58,119 nucleotides of DNA from Microbulbifer hainanensis (GTDB lineage Bacteria > Pseudomonadota > Gammaproteobacteria > Pseudomonadales > Cellvibrionaceae): positions 1 to 58,119 of the forward strand of contig NZ_JACZCR010000007.1 in NCBI RefSeq assembly GCF_014904735.1. Reading direction: 5' to 3'. The position numbers and the translations under genes are program-made. Position 1 is the stretch's first letter, and every line of letters begins with the position of its first letter. Below the pieces are notes generated by a model. The model worked only from the letters and a program-made list of their open reading frames with translations. It did no database searches and was not told the origin of the DNA. Below, piece after piece: positions 1-10,023 of this stretch.

Positions 1-2
1 TG

Positions 3-2447
3 CACGGTGTGGATTGCGACTGGGACACGGCCATGACCCATATGGCCGAGCGCTTTGCACAGACCATCGCCGAGCACGGTCCCGACTCAGTGGCGTTTTA
101 CCTTTCAGGACAGCTGCTGACCGAGGACTACTATGTCGCCAACAAGCTGATGAAAGGGTTTATCGGCAGCGGCAACGTGGATACCAATTCGCGCCTGTGC
201 ATGTCGTCTGCCGTCGCCGCCTACAAACGCGCGCTCGGCGCCGACGCCGTGCCCTGCTGCTATGAGGACCTGGAACAGGCGGACCTGGTAGTACTGATCG
301 GGTCCAATGCGGCCTGGACGCACCCGATCCTGTTCCAGCGCATGCAGTCTGCCGGTACCCGCCTGGTGGTCATCGATCCCCGCGCCAGCGCTACCAGTGA
401 AATGGCCGACCTGCACCTGGCCATCAGCCCGGGCAGTGATGCGGCCCTGTTCAACGGCCTGCTCAATTACCTGTTGGAGCGCGACCATCTCGACAACGCC
501 TTTATCGAGCGACACACAGAGAACTTTGCCGAGGCAATCATCGCCGCGCGGGACTGGACACTGGCACAGACTGCACAGGCCTGTAGTATCGACGAACTAC
601 AGCTGGAAAAATTCTACGCGCTGTTTGCACGCACCCCGAAGACCGTCAGTTTTTACTCGCAGGGCATCAACCAGTCCAGCAGCGGTACCGACAAGAACAA
701 TGCCATCATCAATTGCCACCTGGCCACCGGCCGCATCGGCAAGCCCGGCTGTGGTCCCTTTTCGATCACCGGTCAACCCAATGCCATGGGCGGGCGCGAA
801 GTGGGCGGTCTCGCCAACATGCTCGCCGCCCATATGGAATTCCGCCCGGAGGATATCGAGCGCGTCGGCCGGTTCTGGCAGTCGGATCGGGTCGCGCGCC
901 AACCGGGACGGAAAGCCGTGGAGTTATTTCAGGCGATCGAGCGCGGCGACATCAAGGCGGTGTGGATCATGGCCACCAACCCGGCTGTCAGCATGCCGGA
1001 TGCCGAACGGGTCGCGCGCGCACTGCGAAAGTGCCCGCTGGTCGTTGTATCTGACTGCGTCGCCGATACCGATACCGCGCGCTGCGCGGACCTGCTGTTG
1101 CCGGCGACCACCTGGAGTGAAAAGAACGGCACCGTCACCAATTCCGAGCGCCGTATTTCCCGGCAGCGCGGATTCCTGGCCGCGCCCGGCGAAGCCCGCC
1201 ACGACTGGCAGATTGTCTGCGACCTGGCCGCGCGCCTCGGCTATGCCGAACAGTTCGCCTATTCCCATCCGGTGGAGATATTCCGCGAGCACGCCGCCCT
1301 GTCCGGTTTCGAAAATGGTGGCCGGCGCGCTTTCGACATTTCGGCGCTGGCCGACCTCAGCGAGCGCCAGTACGATCAGCTGGCGCCGCTGCAGTGGCCG
1401 GTCAACCAGGCCAAACTTGAAGGTAGCCAGCGCTTGTTTAGCGATGGAAAATTCTTCACCGACAGCGGCCGCGCCCGTTTCGTGCCGATCGAACCCCGTG
1501 CACCGGAACAACTGCGCACCCCCAAATACCCACTGTGGCTCAACAGCGGCCGCATGCGCGACCAGTGGCACACCATGACCCGCACCGGCCGCGCGCGCCA
1601 GCTGCTCGATCACAGCGAACTGCCGGAACTGCAGATACACCCCGCCGACGGCGCCCGCTTTGGGATCGACGACGGCCAGCTGGTTCAGGTCCGCAACCCT
1701 CGCGGTCGTATGCGCGGTCGCGCCAGGCTCACCGCTACGCAGAAAGTCGGCGAAGTGTTTGCGCCGATTCACTGGAGTGAGAGCCTCGCCGGCGACAGCC
1801 GGGTCAGCGCCCTGGCAGAAGCCGTGATCGACCCCCACTCGGGACAGCCGGAATTCAAGCAGATCGCCGTGCAACTGCAGCCGCTGAAGGTACACAGTTA
1901 CCTTTGCCTGATCTGCCCGGCGGCAACCGCACCGGCGCTGCAAAAGACCCTGGCCAGAATCGAGGCACTGGTGCACTGGTATCGCGTGCCCTGTGAAAAC
2001 GGCTACCGCTACGAACTGGCACTGGCAGAGGCGCCGGACTGCCGCTCACTGGTTGAGCTGTTGCTCGGCGATAGCGTAAACGGGCTGCACTGGCGACAGT
2101 TGCAGCTGTCCGATGCCGAGCGCTGGCTGGTACACGACGACACCCTGCAACTGCTGCTGTTCTGCGTGCGCGACTGGAAACAACTACCGGATCGCCGTGC
2201 GCTGGAGCAGTGGCTGGCGACACCGCTGCCGCAGAATCCTGCGCAACTGCTGCAGACAATGACAGCATCGGCCCCGGTGGTCTGCAGCTGTATGCAGGTT
2301 TCGCGGCAGCAGATCGAATCCGCCATTGTCGCCGGCGCCGACTCCGTCGAAGCGCTCGGCGCAGAACTCGGCTGTGGCACCAACTGCGGGTCCTGCAAAC
2401 CGGAGATTGCCTCAATCTTGCGCACTCAGATCCGGAGCGTCGCCTGA
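3..2447 (+). CDS. nasA: Assimilatory nitrate reductase, catalytic subunit (5'-truncated by window edge)
   Basis: Molybdopterin oxidoreductase that reduces nitrate to nitrite in the cytoplasm for nitrogen assimilation. The reading frame is open from the first bases, so the true start and the N-terminal 4Fe-4S cysteines lie outside the window. What is visible is the molybdopterin core (about residues 1-490), including the stretch NSRLCMSSAVAAYKRALGAD and the substrate/cofactor segment GQPNAMGGREVGG. A molydopterin dinucleotide-binding domain follows, with LNSGRMRDQWHTMTRTGR near residue 515. The C-terminus (about residue 755 on) has VCSCMQVS and CGTNCGSCKP, the four-cysteine pattern of a BFD-like [2Fe-2S] domain found at the end of NasA-type but not of respiratory NarG or periplasmic NapA enzymes. 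The next gene, moeA, makes the cofactor, which supports the call. A formate dehydrogenase is a less likely alternative because of the BFD-like tail. Confidence 0.9.
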   Translation, partial: HGVDCDWDTAMTHMAERFAQTIAEHGPDSVAFYLSGQLLTEDYYVANKLMKGFIGSGNVDTNSRLCMSSAVAAYKRALGADAVPCCYEDLEQADLVVLIGSNAAWTHPILFQRMQSAGTRLVVIDPRASATSEMADLHLAISPGSDAALFNGLLNYLLERDHLDNAFIERHTENFAEAIIAARDWTLAQTAQACSIDELQLEKFYALFARTPKTVSFYSQGINQSSSGTDKNNAIINCHLATGRIGKPGCGPFSITGQPNAMGGREVGGLANMLAAHMEFRPEDIERVGRFWQSDRVARQPGRKAVELFQAIERGDIKAVWIMATNPAVSMPDAERVARALRKCPLVVVSDCVADTDTARCADLLLPATTWSEKNGTVTNSERRISRQRGFLAAPGEARHDWQIVCDLAARLGYAEQFAYSHPVEIFREHAALSGFENGGRRAFDISALADLSERQYDQLAPLQWPVNQAKLEGSQRLFSDGKFFTDSGRARFVPIEPRAPEQLRTPKYPLWLNSGRMRDQWHTMTRTGRARQLLDHSELPELQIHPADGARFGIDDGQLVQVRNPRGRMRGRARLTATQKVGEVFAPIHWSESLAGDSRVSALAEAVIDPHSGQPEFKQIAVQLQPLKVHSYLCLICPAATAPALQKTLARIEALVHWYRVPCENGYRYELALAEAPDCRSLVELLLGDSVNGLHWRQLQLSDAERWLVHDDTLQLLLFCVRDWKQLPDRRALEQWLATPLPQNPAQLLQTMTASAPVVCSCMQVSRQQIESAIVAGADSVEALGAELGCGTNCGSCKPEIASILRTQIRSVA

Positions 2448-2562
2448 CCCGGGCAAGGCTTGCCAGCGACCCGCCAGATGGAATCTTCCACTGATCCGAT
2501 TTTATTTTTTCGCCGATCGCGCTAAGGTCGAAACCATCAACCACTGAATAGCCCGGATCCCT

Positions 2563-3831
2563 ATGAATATCGATGTCTGCCATCAGCCAGGCCTGCTCCC
2601 TGTCGAACGCGCGCGCTCGCAGTTGCTGGAGGCGGTGACGCCCCTGCGGGAAACGGAAATCCTGCCGCTGGAAAATGCCTGTGGTCGTGTACTGGCGGAG
2701 CCGGTGCGGGCGCAACTTGACCTGCCGCCCTGTGACAATTCGGCGATGGACGGTTACGCCCTGTGCGGCGAGTGCGAGACATTCACCCTGGTGGGCAAAA
2801 GCCTCGCCGGGCATCCCTACGCCGGCGCCATCGGTCCCGGCGAGTGTATCCGCATCACTACCGGAGCTCCGCTGCCCGAGGGCGCAGACCGGGTGGTAAT
2901 GCAGGAAAACACTGCACTCCAGGGCGAGACACTGACCCTGCAACAGCTTCCGGCGGCCGGTGAACATATCCGTCGCCGCGGCGAAGATGTGCGCGCCGGG
3001 CAGTCGTTGCTCGAACCGGGTCGGCTGATCCGCATAACGGATATTGCCCTGCTTGCCGCTGCCGGCATCGAGCGGGTGACAACGGTACGCAAACTGCGTG
3101 CAGCACTGCTGTCGGTGGGTGACGAGCTGCGGCCGCTGAATACTCCGGCGACAGAGCTTAAAACCGGTGATATTTACGACAGTAACCGTATCGCATTAAA
3201 AGCCGCGCTGACCCAGCTCGACTTCGACATCGTCGACCTGGGCTGCCTGCCCGATGATCCGGAGGCCATTCGCGCGGCCTTTATCCGCGCGCGGGAAAGC
3301 GCCGATATCGTGATCACCAGTGGTGGTGTCTCCGTGGGCGAAGCGGACTTCACCCGCCGCGTGCTGGAAGAACTCGGCCAGCTGGAAATGTGGCGCCTGG
3401 CCATCAAACCCGGCAAACCCTTTGCCTTCGGCCGCCTGCCCCGCGATGAAAGCGGCAACGCAGGCGAAGCGCTGTTTTTCGGTCTGCCCGGCAATCCAGT
3501 ATCAGCGCTGGTTACCCTCTATCAGCTGGTCCTGCCGGTACTGGAAAAAGTTCGCGGTGTCGACGACACGCAGCGCGCGGCGAACTTCCAGAGCCGTGCG
3601 CGACTGCTCAACCCGATTCGCAAGGTGCCCGGCCGCACCGACTACCAGCGCGGTTTCACCTATCGCGACGGTGACGGCCTGCAGGTTGTCGAGAGCACTG
3701 GACTCCAGGGCAGTCATATCCTGTCCGGGTTTTCCCAGGCCAACTGTTTTATTGTGCTGCCGCGGGACGGTGGCAACTGCGACACCGGCGACTGGGTGAC
3801 CATTGAACCTTTCCAAAAACCGCTGGTATAA
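2563..3831 (+). CDS. moeA: Molybdopterin molybdenumtransferase MoeA
   Basis: Inserts molybdate into adenylylated molybdopterin, the last step of molybdenum cofactor synthesis, in the cytoplasm. The 422-residue length is normal for the family. Diagnostic motifs are CDNSAMDGYA near residue 57, TSGGVSVGEADF near residue 252 (the MoCF-binding fold), KPGKPFAFG near 282 and GLPGNPVSALV near 306. The ATG start lies about 115 bases after the nitrate reductase stop, on the same strand, so the two are probably co-transcribed: the cofactor enzyme sits beside a molybdoenzyme that needs it. No moaABCDE genes are in the window. The family identity is secure; co-transcription is inferred. Confidence 0.95.
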   Translation: MNIDVCHQPGLLPVERARSQLLEAVTPLRETEILPLENACGRVLAEPVRAQLDLPPCDNSAMDGYALCGECETFTLVGKSLAGHPYAGAIGPGECIRITTGAPLPEGADRVVMQENTALQGETLTLQQLPAAGEHIRRRGEDVRAGQSLLEPGRLIRITDIALLAAAGIERVTTVRKLRAALLSVGDELRPLNTPATELKTGDIYDSNRIALKAALTQLDFDIVDLGCLPDDPEAIRAAFIRARESADIVITSGGVSVGEADFTRRVLEELGQLEMWRLAIKPGKPFAFGRLPRDESGNAGEALFFGLPGNPVSALVTLYQLVLPVLEKVRGVDDTQRAANFQSRARLLNPIRKVPGRTDYQRGFTYRDGDGLQVVESTGLQGSHILSGFSQANCFIVLPRDGGNCDTGDWVTIEPFQKPLV

Positions 3832-3836
3832 ACAGC

Positions 3837-4247
3837 GTGTTCCGGATTCAACAGATCGATCACATTGTCCTGCGCGTCATCGACCTGCAGGCGATGCTGG
3901 ATTTTTACATCGATGTGCTCGGCTGCACACTCGAGCGGGAGCAGCGGGATATCGGCCTGTACCAGTTGCGCGCCGGCAGCAGCCTGATTGACCTGGTGCC
4001 GGTGAACCAGAAACTGGGCCGCGCTGGTGGTGCCGCACCGGGCAAGGAGGGGCGCAACCTGGATCACTTCTGTTTGCGCGTCGAACCGTTTGACGCCGAT
4101 TTCATCATTACCTATCTGCGCGACAAAGGCATCGATCCCGGCCAGGTGGAATCCCGCTACGGCGCCGAGGGGGAAGGTCCCTCGCTCTATCTCGCCGATC
4201 CAGAAAACAACGTGGTAGAACTGAAGGGTTCTCCCTGGGATAGCTGA
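3837..4247 (+). CDS. VOC family (glyoxalase/bleomycin-resistance fold) protein
   Basis: A 136-residue protein with a vicinal oxygen chelate fold: IDHIVLRVIDLQAMLDFYIDVLGC at the N-terminus gives the first beta-alpha-beta unit with a metal-ligand-type His near residue 8. DHFCLRVEPFD near 75 and SLYLADPENNVVELKG at the end supply the other His and Glu positions typical of glyoxalase-like metal sites. The start is a GTG only five bases after the moeA stop, implying translational coupling with moeA. The substrate cannot be read from sequence; members include glyoxalase I, dioxygenases and resistance proteins. The tail LYLADPENNVVELK resembles small single-domain VOC proteins of unknown role. Likely cytoplasmic. 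Confidence 0.85.
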   Translation: MFRIQQIDHIVLRVIDLQAMLDFYIDVLGCTLEREQRDIGLYQLRAGSSLIDLVPVNQKLGRAGGAAPGKEGRNLDHFCLRVEPFDADFIITYLRDKGIDPGQVESRYGAEGEGPSLYLADPENNVVELKGSPWDS

Positions 4248-4301
4248 TTTCCAAATCAGTCTATCCTCCACTCACAGCAACATTCCCGTCAGGAGGTTTT
4301 T

Positions 4302-5030
4302 GTGCACAGCGAAACGGTCGAATATTCGGTCAATGGCGATTCCTTTACCGGTTACGTTACCTACGACGACAGTGTCAGCGGCAAGCGCCCGGGCATTCTG
4401 GTCATTCACGAGTGGTGGGGTCACTGTGATTTTATCCGCAAGGAGGCCGACAAACTGGCCGCCGCCGGCTATACCGCATTTGCACTCGATCTGTTCGGCA
4501 CCGGCAAGCAGGCGGATAATCCCACCGACGCCGCCGCGATGATGAACACCGCCCTGGAAAACCCCGGCGCCATCGAGCAGCGATTTCGCACTGCAATGGA
4601 ATGGCTGCAGCAGCATGAAACGGTGGATGCAGAACGCATCGCTGCACAGGGCTACTGTTTCGGCGGTGCCGTTGCCCTGAATATGGCGCGGCTGGGTATC
4701 GACCTCAAGGGCGTCGTTTCTTTCCACGGCACACTGAGCAGTGACATCAAAGTGGAGCCTGGATCGATCAAGGCCGAAATCCAGGTCTATACCGGCGGTG
4801 CCGACGATATGATTCCGGCGGAACAGGTGGCCGCATTTGTCGAGGAAATGCAGAAAGCGGCAGTGAAATTCGAACTGACCAGCTACCCCGGCGTAAAGCA
4901 CGGATTCACCAACCCCGCCGCCACCGGCAGGGGAGAAAAGTTCAGTATTCCCCTCGCCTACAACGAGGCGGCGGCGAACGATGCACTGCGCGGGGCCCTG
5001 TCCTTTTACCAGAAAATTTTTAGCGAATGA
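4302..5030 (+). CDS. Dienelactone hydrolase family alpha/beta hydrolase
   Basis: A 242-residue alpha/beta hydrolase of the dienelactone hydrolase (carboxymethylenebutenolidase-like) family. The nucleophile elbow is GYCFGG with Cys119 in place of the usual Ser, the acid is in GGADD (Asp168/169), and the His is in GVKHGF (His200). This is the Cys-His-Asp triad of true dienelactone hydrolases. The start is GTG with a strong AGGAGG Shine-Dalgarno sequence 5 bases upstream, which decides against the internal ATG codons. There is no signal peptide, so it is cytoplasmic. No chlorocatechol pathway genes are nearby, so the physiological substrate is unknown and detoxification of lactones or esters is only a guess. 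The next gene (an ABM-fold protein) follows after 66 bases. Confidence 0.9.
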   Translation: MHSETVEYSVNGDSFTGYVTYDDSVSGKRPGILVIHEWWGHCDFIRKEADKLAAAGYTAFALDLFGTGKQADNPTDAAAMMNTALENPGAIEQRFRTAMEWLQQHETVDAERIAAQGYCFGGAVALNMARLGIDLKGVVSFHGTLSSDIKVEPGSIKAEIQVYTGGADDMIPAEQVAAFVEEMQKAAVKFELTSYPGVKHGFTNPAATGRGEKFSIPLAYNEAAANDALRGALSFYQKIFSE

Positions 5031-5096
5031 AATGGCGCGGCGGTACCGGCGCTGGCCGGTATCGCCAGCGGTATTTTACGGGAAAGGGAGATTCAC

Positions 5097-5402
5097 TTGG
5101 TTCTGGAAGTCGCGCTACTGGATGTTAAGGCCGGCGAGGCGAGCGCCTTCGAGCAGGCCTTCGCCCGGGCACAACAAATCATTGCCGCCATGCCCGGCTA
5201 CATTTCCCACCAGCTGCAGAAGTGCGTGGAAAAAGAACGGCGCTATCTGTTATTGGTGCAGTGGGAAACCCTCGAGGATCATACCCGGGGATTTCGCCAG
5301 TCGGCCGCCTACCTGGAGTGGAAAGCGCTGCTGCACCACTTTTACGATCCCTTTCCCGAAGTCGAGCACTACGAGCTGCTGCTGGAGGGCAACCGCCTTT
5401 AG
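5097..5402 (+). CDS. Antibiotic biosynthesis monooxygenase (ABM) fold protein
   Basis: A 101-residue ferredoxin-like protein of the ABM superfamily, recognisable by the order VALLDVKAGEASAFEQAFARA, MPGYISHQLQKC and RYLLLVQWETLEDH followed by a Phe/His-rich C-terminus. Such proteins act as cofactor-free quinone monooxygenases or haem/quinone-binding dimers; the catalytic role here is not provable. The start is a TTG with an AAAGGGAG-type ribosome-binding site, because no upstream ATG fits. It ends 17 bases before the end of soxR, which converges on it. A second ABM-fold gene (7814-8146) lies at the far end of the SoxR-flanked operon, so both may deal with redox-active compounds. Confidence 0.8.
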   Translation: MVLEVALLDVKAGEASAFEQAFARAQQIIAAMPGYISHQLQKCVEKERRYLLLVQWETLEDHTRGFRQSAAYLEWKALLHHFYDPFPEVEHYELLLEGNRL

Positions 5403-5419
5403 TCACACTGCCCGTCGAA

Positions 5420-5899
5420 TCACGACTGTGGTTCCAGGTAACGGGGTCCACTGCCGTGCTCCCCGGCCTGGTCACCGGGATTGCGTAGCGGGCAGTTCTC
5501 CATCGACAGGCAACCGCAGCCGATACAGCCCTCGAGGCGATCGCGCAGCCTGGTCAGCTGGGCGATACGCGCATCCAGGTCCTCCCGCCAGCGCGCGGAC
5601 AACCGCGCCCAGTCTTTCTTGTTCGGCGTGCGCCCGTCCGGCAGTGTATCGAGTGCGGCCTTGATTTCGGCCAGGGGGATACCGGTGTTCTGTGCCACCT
5701 TGATGATCCCCAGCCGCCGCAACACATCGCGCGCATAGCGCCGCTGGTTGCCGCCAGTCCGCCAGCTGCTGATCAGCCCTTTGCTCTCGTAAAAATGCAG
5801 CGCCGACACCGCCACGCCACTGCGTTCTGCAACTTCGCCGACGCTCAGCTCACGGCCGAGCCCACCGCCGACAGTGCCTGCCCGCTGTTTCATTGCCAT
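5420..5899 (-). CDS. soxR: Redox-sensing MerR-family transcriptional activator SoxR
   Basis: A 159-residue MerR-family regulator. The N-terminal winged HTH (about residues 17-85) begins [27 protein letters not shown] dimerisation helix follows, and then Cys125, Cys128, Cys130 and Cys136 in the spacing CX2CXCX5C, which is the [2Fe-2S] ligand set that defines SoxR. Oxidation of the cluster by redox-cycling compounds switches the bound promoter on. The gene diverges from the FMN reductase/MFS/ABM operon, and a SoxR-box-like palindrome lies in the 108-base gap. No soxS is seen. In non-enteric bacteria SoxR commonly regulates exporters and monooxygenases directly, which matches this neighbourhood. 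Confidence 0.95.
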   Translation of the reverse strand: MAMKQRAGTVGGGLGRELSVGEVAERSGVAVSALHFYESKGLISSWRTGGNQRRYARDVLRRLGIIKVAQNTGIPLAEIKAALDTLPDGRTPNKKDWARLSARWREDLDARIAQLTRLRDRLEGCIGCGCLSMENCPLRNPGDQAGEHGSGPRYLEPQS

Positions 5900-5942
5900 T
5901 TTCCACCTTCTCCAATAGCGATAATCAATCGCCCGAAGCCAT

Positions 5943-5972
5943 TGACCTAAAGTTTACTTGAGCTTTTACACT
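5943..5972 (+). promoter_or_regulatory. SoxR box within a long-spacer promoter
   Basis: The 18 bases at 5946-5963, CCTAAAGTTTACTTGAGC, differ from the known SoxR site CCTCAAGTTAACTTGAGG at only three positions. A -35-like TTGACC (5943-5948) and a -10-like TACACT (5967-5972) frame it with an 18-base spacer, a little longer than normal, as in other MerR-family-activated promoters. It would drive the FMN reductase operon beginning at 6008. The promoter boxes are my assignment; the palindrome is directly visible. Confidence 0.8.
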
Positions 5973-6007
5973 GCCCGGCGTTTGCTGACAACCCCGGAGA
6001 ACACAAC

Positions 6008-6553
6008 ATGGATAGCAGGATCCAAGTGGCCATCATTTACGGCAGTACCCGCAGCGGCCGGCTGTGCGACACCATCGTCAACTGGACGGCAGCGCAACTG
6101 GAAAACCAGACCGACTTCCGGCTCGACCTGATCGATCCGGCCAACGCAATCGACGAGAGCACACTGCGCCAGCGACTGGCCCGGGCAGATGCGTTTGTCG
6201 TCGCCACCCCGGAATACAACCACGGCTATCCAGCGCCATTGAAGGCGCTGATCGACTCCGCCAAGGTGGAATGGCAGGCAAAACCGGTGGCTTTTGTCAG
6301 TTACGGCGGCTTGTCCGGCGGCATCCGTGCCGTGGAGCAGCTGCGACAGGTATTCGCTGAATTGCAGGCGGTAACCCTGCGCGACAGCGTCAGTTTTATC
6401 AGTGCCTGGGAGCAGTTCGATGACAGCGGCAACCTGCGTGCGCCGGAGCGCGCAGAACGCTCCATGCGTCGCCTGCTCGCGCACCTGCACTGGTGGGCCA
6501 CCGCCCTGCGCGAAGCCCGCAACTGCCATCCGTATGGCGAGGTTTACGCATGA
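6008..6553 (+). CDS. NADPH-dependent FMN reductase family protein
   Basis: A 181-residue flavodoxin-like reductase. IIYGSTRSGR near residue 8 is the FMN phosphate-binding loop, ATPEYNHGYPAPLKALID near residue 70 is the isoalloxazine-contacting segment typical of ArsH/ChrR-like NADPH:FMN (quinone) reductases, and SYGGLSGG near residue 98 completes the site. It probably transfers electrons from NADPH to flavin, quinones or related redox compounds in the cytoplasm. It is the first gene after the SoxR box and overlaps the MFS gene by four bases (ATGA), so the two are translated together. The substrate is not determinable. Two-electron reduction of quinones, which avoids redox cycling, would suit SoxR control. 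Confidence 0.88.
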   Translation: MDSRIQVAIIYGSTRSGRLCDTIVNWTAAQLENQTDFRLDLIDPANAIDESTLRQRLARADAFVVATPEYNHGYPAPLKALIDSAKVEWQAKPVAFVSYGGLSGGIRAVEQLRQVFAELQAVTLRDSVSFISAWEQFDDSGNLRAPERAERSMRRLLAHLHWWATALREARNCHPYGEVYA

Positions 6554-7821
6554 GCGTCACCGCAGCGCCCGGGACGCTGCCCGGATTCGAGGCACTACCG
6601 ACCCGCGCGACACTCCTGTGCCTGGCGGCGCTGACGGTCATGTCCGGCGCCACCATCGCGCCATCCCTGCCCGCGCTGCAGGCGCACTTTGCCGACAGCC
6701 GCCACAGCGAATTGCTCATCCGCCTGGTGCTGACACTGCCAGCGCTGTTCATAGCGCTGGGCGCCCCCGCGGCGGGTTTCGCCGCGGACCGCTGGGGACG
6801 TTTGCCCCTGTTGCTGGCCTCGGTAGCACTGTATGCGGTTGCCGGGTCTTCCGGCATGTTTCAGAACGGGCTGCCGGGCCTGCTCGCAGGCCGCGCCCTG
6901 CTGGGTATCGCCGTGGCCGGCACCATGGTCTCGGTGACCGCTCTGGCGGGGGACTACTATCGCGGCGCACGCCGGGAGAAATTCCTGGGCCAGCAGGCGG
7001 CATTCACCAGTTTCGGCGGCGTTGTCTTCCTGATCGGCGGCGGCCTGCTGGCGGACTGGCACTGGCGCGCGCCCTTTGCGATCTACGCGCTGGCCCTTGG
7101 ACTGCTGCCCGCCGTACTGCTGTACCTGCGCGAACCCGGATCGCCTGGTGACATTGCCAGCGGCGCCACCGGCAATGCCGGACCGCTGACACGCCGCAGC
7201 GGCCTATTGCTCGGCGCCGCGCTGGCCGCGGCATTGATCAACAGCCTGTCGTTCTTCCTGATCCCGACACAGTTGCCCTTCCTGCTGCGGGAGTTGGGCA
7301 TCGACCAGCCCAGCCGCGCCGGCCTCGCCATCGGCTTCGGCAACCTGGCGAGTGCGGTCAGCGCGCTGCTGGTTTACCGGCGCATCCGTCCGCGGCTCGG
7401 AGCAAGCGGAGTTTTCGTGTTCAGCTTCACCCTGATGGGACTGGGACAGCTGCTGATCTCCTCCGCCACCGGCTACGGCAGCCTGTTCCTGGCCCTGTGC
7501 CTTTTCGGTCTCGGCATGGGATCGATGATGCCGCACCTGGTCAGCACTGTGCTCGGCCTCTCTCCCCCATCCGTACGCGGGCGCGCCGCCGGAGCGCTGA
7601 CCACCAGTATTTTTTTCGGCCAGTTTCTGTCGCCACTGGCCAGTCAGCCATGGGCGGACCACTTCGGACTTGCCGACTGCTTTGCATCCGCGGGCATTAT
7701 TTTGCTGCTGATAGCTGCCGTTATACTGGCCGTGCACCGGCGGCCAAGAACACCCACCAAAGCAATTCTCCAAACTCCGGAAATTCCGGACAATTCACCA
7801 CGAGGGCCCCGTTATGAATGA
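6550..7821 (+). CDS. MFS transporter (probable drug/toxin exporter)
   Basis: A 423-residue major facilitator with about 12 hydrophobic segments. The cytoplasmic loop between helices 2 and 3 reads AGFAADRWGRLPLLL, the classic G-x3-D-x-x-G-R-x motif of the family. The start at 6550 overlaps the stop of the FMN reductase gene; the longer reading frame beginning at 6493 lies inside that gene and is rejected. Placement in a SoxR-controlled operon between a flavin reductase and an ABM-fold protein argues for export of a redox-active compound, as with known SoxR-regulated MFS pumps. The transported molecule is unknown. Inner membrane. Confidence 0.88.
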   Translation: MSVTAAPGTLPGFEALPTRATLLCLAALTVMSGATIAPSLPALQAHFADSRHSELLIRLVLTLPALFIALGAPAAGFAADRWGRLPLLLASVALYAVAGSSGMFQNGLPGLLAGRALLGIAVAGTMVSVTALAGDYYRGARREKFLGQQAAFTSFGGVVFLIGGGLLADWHWRAPFAIYALALGLLPAVLLYLREPGSPGDIASGATGNAGPLTRRSGLLLGAALAAALINSLSFFLIPTQLPFLLRELGIDQPSRAGLAIGFGNLASAVSALLVYRRIRPRLGASGVFVFSFTLMGLGQLLISSATGYGSLFLALCLFGLGMGSMMPHLVSTVLGLSPPSVRGRAAGALTTSIFFGQFLSPLASQPWADHFGLADCFASAGIILLLIAAVILAVHRRPRTPTKAILQTPEIPDNSPRGPRYE

Positions 7822-8146
7822 CACACAGACGCCAAATACCCGCGTATACCGGCTGGACAGATTTGTAGTACCAACAGCCGCACACGACGAATTCATCCGC
7901 CGCGTGCAGGAGACACACTCCCTGCTTCGCGAGCAGCCGGGCTTTGTCCAGGACTTCCTCCTGGAGAGCCCCCGCGACAGCGGCAGCTTCACGCTGGCGA
8001 CACTGGTGGAGTGGCGCGACCAGCAAGCCATTGAAGCCGCCCGCACAAAAGTTGCGGAACAGCACCGCATTTCGGGTTTCAACGCACAGGCGCTGATGGC
8101 AAAGCTTGGTATTCAGGCAGAATTAGGCAACTACAAAAGCCTGTAA
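7814..8146 (+). CDS. ABM-fold (antibiotic biosynthesis monooxygenase-like) protein
   Basis: A 110-residue ferredoxin-like protein: RVYRLDRFVVPTAAHDEFIRR (first strand and helix), LREQPGFVQDFLLES and SFTLATLVEWRDQQAIEAA are the standard order of an ABM domain. The start ATG overlaps the end of the MFS gene by eight bases, so it is the third cistron of the SoxR-flanked operon. It is unlike the 5097-5402 ABM protein in detail, so this is not a recent duplication. It may oxidise or bind a quinone-like toxin; this is inference from family and context. Confidence 0.82.
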   Translation: MNDTQTPNTRVYRLDRFVVPTAAHDEFIRRVQETHSLLREQPGFVQDFLLESPRDSGSFTLATLVEWRDQQAIEAARTKVAEQHRISGFNAQALMAKLGIQAELGNYKSL

Positions 8147-8207
8147 AACTGATACAACTACGATCCGCAGACTGAAGCCGCCGCCTCCTTACATCCGGTT
8201 CGATCAG

Positions 8208-8238
8208 CCAATTCGGCGACGTGCCGCTGTCGAATTGG
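8208..8238. repeat. Short inverted repeat upstream of ABC operon
   Basis: CCAATTCG at 8208-8215 is repeated in inverted form at 8231-8238 with a 15-base loop, in the 147-base gap between the ABM gene and the ABC transporter. There is no T-run after it, so it is more likely a protein-binding site or RNA hairpin in the leader than a terminator. Confidence 0.35.
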
Positions 8239-8293
8239 AAGGCCGGTGAACGACTAGCGAGTAGGGAAAAGTGAACTGGACGAAGGAGACAAA

Positions 8294-9255
<962 letters not shown>

Positions 9256-9259
<4 letters not shown>

Positions 9260-10017
9260 ACTGGTACGGAATTCGCGCCATCTACAAGTTTGAAATGGCA
9301 CGCACCTGGCGCACGCTGATGCAGAGCATCGCCTCGCCGGTACTGTCGACCTCCCTGTACTTTATCGTCTTCGGCGCCGCTATCGGCTCGCGCATGGGGG
9401 ATATCGACGGTGTCAGTTACGGGGCCTTTATCATCCCGGGGCTGATCATGCTGTCGCTGCTGAGCGAAAGTATCTCCAATGCCTCTTTTGGCATTTTCTT
9501 CCCGAAATTTTCCGGCACCATCTACGAGGTCCTGTCCGCGCCGGTATCGGCCTTTGAAGTCGTTGCCGGTTATGTCGGGGCGGCGGCAACCAAGTCTCTC
9601 ATCCTCGGCCTGCTGATCCTGGTAACCGCGCGCTTTTTCGTCGATTACGAGATACTGCACCCATTTTGGATGCTGGGTTTCCTGGTTCTGACGGCACTGA
9701 CCTTCAGCATGTTCGGCTTCATCATCGGCATCTGGGCGGACGACTTCCAGAAACTGCAGATAATACCGCTGATGGTGATCACCCCGCTGACCTTTCTCGG
9801 CGGAGCCTTCTATTCCATCAACATGCTGCCGGAGTTCTGGCAGAAGCTCACGCTGTTCAACCCGGTGGTCTACCTGATCAGCGGTTTCCGCTGGGCTTTC
9901 TTCGGGATGGCCGACGTCAATGTGGGGATCAGCCTGGGAATGACACTGCTATTCCTGCTGCTGTGCATGCTGGCAATCTGGTGGATTTTCCGCACCGGTT
10001 ACCGCATCAAGACCTAG
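9256..10017 (+). CDS. ABC-2 type permease (YadH-like)
   Basis: A 253-residue integral membrane protein with six hydrophobic segments, typical for an ABC-2 permease. The segment [25 protein letters not shown] near residue 175 is the family's conserved loop, and [18 protein letters not shown] follows. It is translationally coupled to the preceding ATPase, so two copies of each would form the exporter in the inner membrane. No adaptor or outer membrane partner is encoded beside it. A strong convergent hairpin follows at 10024-10071. Confidence 0.9.
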
Positions 10018-10023
10018 TAGAAC

